A program made the translations under genes and the position numbers. Below the pieces are notes generated by a model, which was not told the origin of the DNA, did no database searches, and saw only the letters and a program-made list of their open reading frames with translations. Of a stretch of 64,000 nt of DNA, positions 62,635 to 64,000 are shown in pieces (position 1 is the stretch's first letter; the number at the start of each line of letters is the position of its first letter). The DNA lies in the NCBI GenBank assembly GCA_032768795.1, contig CP136492.1, forward strand, positions 1,922,001-1,986,000. Reading direction: 5' to 3'. This DNA is from Tremella fuciformis (lineage: Eukaryota > Basidiomycota > Tremellomycetes > Tremellales > Tremellaceae).

Positions 62635-63716
62635 AAGCCCGAATCCCTTCGTCTCTGCTTCTCGAACTCACTCAGGCGTGGTCGCATACCTAGGCCCGCA
62701 AATGGGTTGCCATTCCATGGGGTGGTCGCACGCGGTGGCTGAGTGCTCTTGACTGTGCTGGTTTCTGATGAGCGGTTAAAACTGGTAACAGTTGGTCGCA
62801 CTCGCCCACTATTCGTTTCTATTTGTCGCGGTTCATGCCTCTCTGGGCGTCCTTGTTCGTTCTTCTTCTCTTGTTCCCTCTCAAACATGCGTTCATCAAG
62901 TCTCGTGATCACCGTGACAAAGTCGTTCCAGGTCTTAGGGATTTCCTTCACCTTGGTAGCGATGGCGTCCTTGAGAGAGGGCTTCAAGCCTTCCCTAGCC
63001 TTGGCGATGAGAACCGAATCGGGCCAATCCAGCAATGATGATAACTGTTCGAACTCTGCAAAGTAATTCGTAACAGAAGACTTTTGTTGGATCGCTAATA
63101 TTTTCCGTTCGGCTGTATGAACTTCATCTGGATCTCCGTAGGTTCGTTTGATGTGTTTGATGAACAACCCGTAATCGTGAAGCCATCTAGGCTGATCGTC
63201 GACATCCTTAGCTAAGTGCGCCTCAATAGAGTGCAATGGCGCCTTCCTAAAGAACGATATCATATATCGGATCTTGGCATAGTCGGTGGCGTATCGGGCT
63301 GGTTGTAAGTCGAAGACCAGCTGACACTGCGTCAGGAATCCGGTGAGCTTGTTCCTTTCTCCTTGATACTCGTCCGGAGAGTTGACCTTTGGTTCCTTGT
63401 TGTTCGATTTGTTCGTATTAGTCTCGAATTGGTTCACTCGATGCTCAGTCATCATCCTTTGATTCTGACTCAAAAGCAGTAGTGCCTCACCAATCTTATC
63501 GAGTTGGGTCCTGATCGAAGAGAGCCCATCATCCTGGGTAGACTCCATCGTGTCTTCTTGAGCGCCTGGCTCGTACACGCCTGGCGTACCTTGGGCTCCT
63601 TCTCCTTCCTCCGTGGTAGTCCCAGTGGGAGGAGTGATCAGCTCATGCTCTGCGTCGGGATTGCCTGTCGCGCCTCGGTTCCTAAGGCCGTACCCGGTCG
63701 TAGGTGCAGAGGACAT
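62472..63716 (-). CDS. gag: Gypsy C Gag
   Basis: 414 aa. The ATG is at 63716, only 49 nt downstream of the 5' LTR. The N-terminal third is acidic and low in complexity. A retrotransposon-gag core follows (LTGFLTQCQLVFDLQPARYATDYAKIRYMISFF, WLHDYGLFIKHIKRTYGDPDEVHTAERKI, SVTNYFAEFEQLSSLLDW). The C-terminal part has one CCHC knuckle (CFSCGQSGHQAKDC) and a Ser/Thr-rich tail. It overlaps pol at 62472-62634. I see no textbook slippery heptamer in the overlap, so how pol is expressed is open. Confidence 0.92.
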   Translation of the reverse strand: MSSAPTTGYGLRNRGATGNPDAEHELITPPTGTTTEEGEGAQGTPGVYEPGAQEDTMESTQDDGLSSIRTQLDKIGEALLLLSQNQRMMTEHRVNQFETNTNKSNNKEPKVNSPDEYQGERNKLTGFLTQCQLVFDLQPARYATDYAKIRYMISFFRKAPLHSIEAHLAKDVDDQPRWLHDYGLFIKHIKRTYGDPDEVHTAERKILAIQQKSSVTNYFAEFEQLSSLLDWPDSVLIAKAREGLKPSLKDAIATKVKEIPKTWNDFVTVITRLDERMFEREQEKKNEQGRPERHEPRQIETNSGRVRPTVTSFNRSSETSTVKSTQPPRATTPWNGNPFAGLGMRPRLSEFEKQRRRDSGLCFSCGQSGHQAKDCSQSTRSQGTVVSSNATNTYQRTTTPSTSSQQSKVSAPSN

Positions 63717-63750
63717 GTCGTCTTGATTTGGTGGCTTGTCGAAGGATATG

Positions 63751-63765
63751 AGCGATCTAGTTATC
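63751..63765 (-). other. Self-complementary primer binding site, gypsy C
   Basis: On the minus strand, after two bases (GA) the sequence TAACTAGATCGCT (63763-63751) follows the 5' LTR. Its exact complement AGCGATCTAGTTA is in the sense strand of the LTR (55872-55860 in the 3' copy). That is 13 matching bases with the same 2-nt spacer as in gypsy A and B. Confidence 0.72.
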
Positions 63766-64000
63766 TGTCAGACCTGTACCCGGTGACCTGTTTTAGATCC
63801 AACTAAAGCTCACCTAAATCAATCTATCGGTTCAAGCTGCTAACTATTAACGACTATTCGTAACAGATAGTAACGAACAAGAGTAGAGTGGAACCAAGCT
63901 GGGTGAGGAGCGATCAAGACTCACTTCACTTATCTATCTCTCGTCACTGGTACGGTCGATTCTCTAAGTAGACGTTCTATCTAGAGGACTAGTTAACTAG
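63766..64000 (-). repeat. Gypsy C 5' LTR, partial
   Basis: The first 235 bp (plus orientation) of the LTR, colinear with 55632-55866 with three substitutions and no indel. The remaining roughly 537 bp, including the promoter, are outside the window. Confidence 0.92.

Larger units (their letters stand above)
55632..64000 (-). mobile_element. Gypsy C: chromovirus with an extra antisense gene (5' LTR runs off window)
   Basis: The 3' LTR is 55632-56403 (772 bp); the first 235 bp (genomic orientation) of the 5' LTR are at 63766-64000. The two LTRs differ at 3 of these 235 positions, so it is older than gypsy A and B. Minus-strand order: 5' LTR, PBS, gag, pol, then a 1.7-kb region carrying a spliced gene on the plus strand, then a purine tract (RC of CTCCTCCCTCCTTT at 56404) and the 3' LTR. 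It is inserted in a copia Gag region. The target duplication cannot be checked here. Confidence 0.93.

Noticed and set aside
3003..64000. Search for tRNA or rRNA genes in the window
   Set aside because: I saw no cloverleaf or rRNA-like sequence. The tRNA-Met-like stretches are only short PBS matches after copia LTRs.

Overview
The window looks like chromosomal DNA of a filamentous basidiomycete fungus. It has one host gene with many 43-70 bp introns at the left edge, followed by about 61 kb of nested LTR retrotransposons. The genus cannot be proven from the sequence alone. An Agaricomycete, possibly related to Rhizoctonia/Ceratobasidium, is a guess.

Layout. 1-1790 is the 3' part of a spliceosomal DEAH-box helicase gene (Prp22/DHX8 type, 8 exons visible). 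1791-3002 is a gene-poor flank with a two-copy direct repeat. From 3003 onward everything is transposon. I resolve it into nine Ty1/copia copies (C1-C9, LTRs of about 152-161 bp, one long Gag-Pol frame), one solo gypsy LTR, three Ty3/gypsy chromoviruses (B at 4396-10543, A at 12277-18465, C at 55632 to beyond 64000) and one 164-bp MITE. Target-site duplications order the nest: C1 contains C2; C2 contains C3; C3 contains gypsy A and C4; C4 contains C5, C6 and C8; C8 contains C7 (in its LTR) and C9 (in its RT). Removing the insertions restores C4 to 5385 bp with a 1341-codon frame (the same as C5) and C8 to 5413 bp (the same as C7), which confirms the joins.

The copia copies fall into near-identical subfamilies: beta (C5 and the 5' part of C4), gamma (C6, C9 and the 3' part of C4) and delta (C7, C8). 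C4 has a gamma 3' end and a beta 5' end with non-matching LTRs. This is best explained by recombination between two adjacent insertions, which also removed about 0.5 kb of C3. A second deletion, at about 54802, fused C3 to the 5' remnant of C2.

Gypsy A and B share nearly the same Gag-Pol but have different LTR bodies. Both carry a canonical -1 frameshift site (A AAA AAC plus hairpin). All three gypsy elements have a primer-binding site complementary to a stretch of their own LTR, just downstream of the TATA box where one could be placed. This is the signature of Tf1-type self-priming, and it co-varies between A and B.

The most novel part is gypsy C. Between pol and the 3' LTR it carries a seven-exon gene on the opposite strand, predicted to encode 367 aa with a Zn2Cys6-like cysteine cluster and a C-terminal helix. 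The element is also peppered with a 15-bp palindrome (TATTNGNNNCNAATA) in its LTR, introns, spacer and coding sequence. An element-encoded DNA-binding protein that recognises motifs dispersed in its own DNA is a testable hypothesis.
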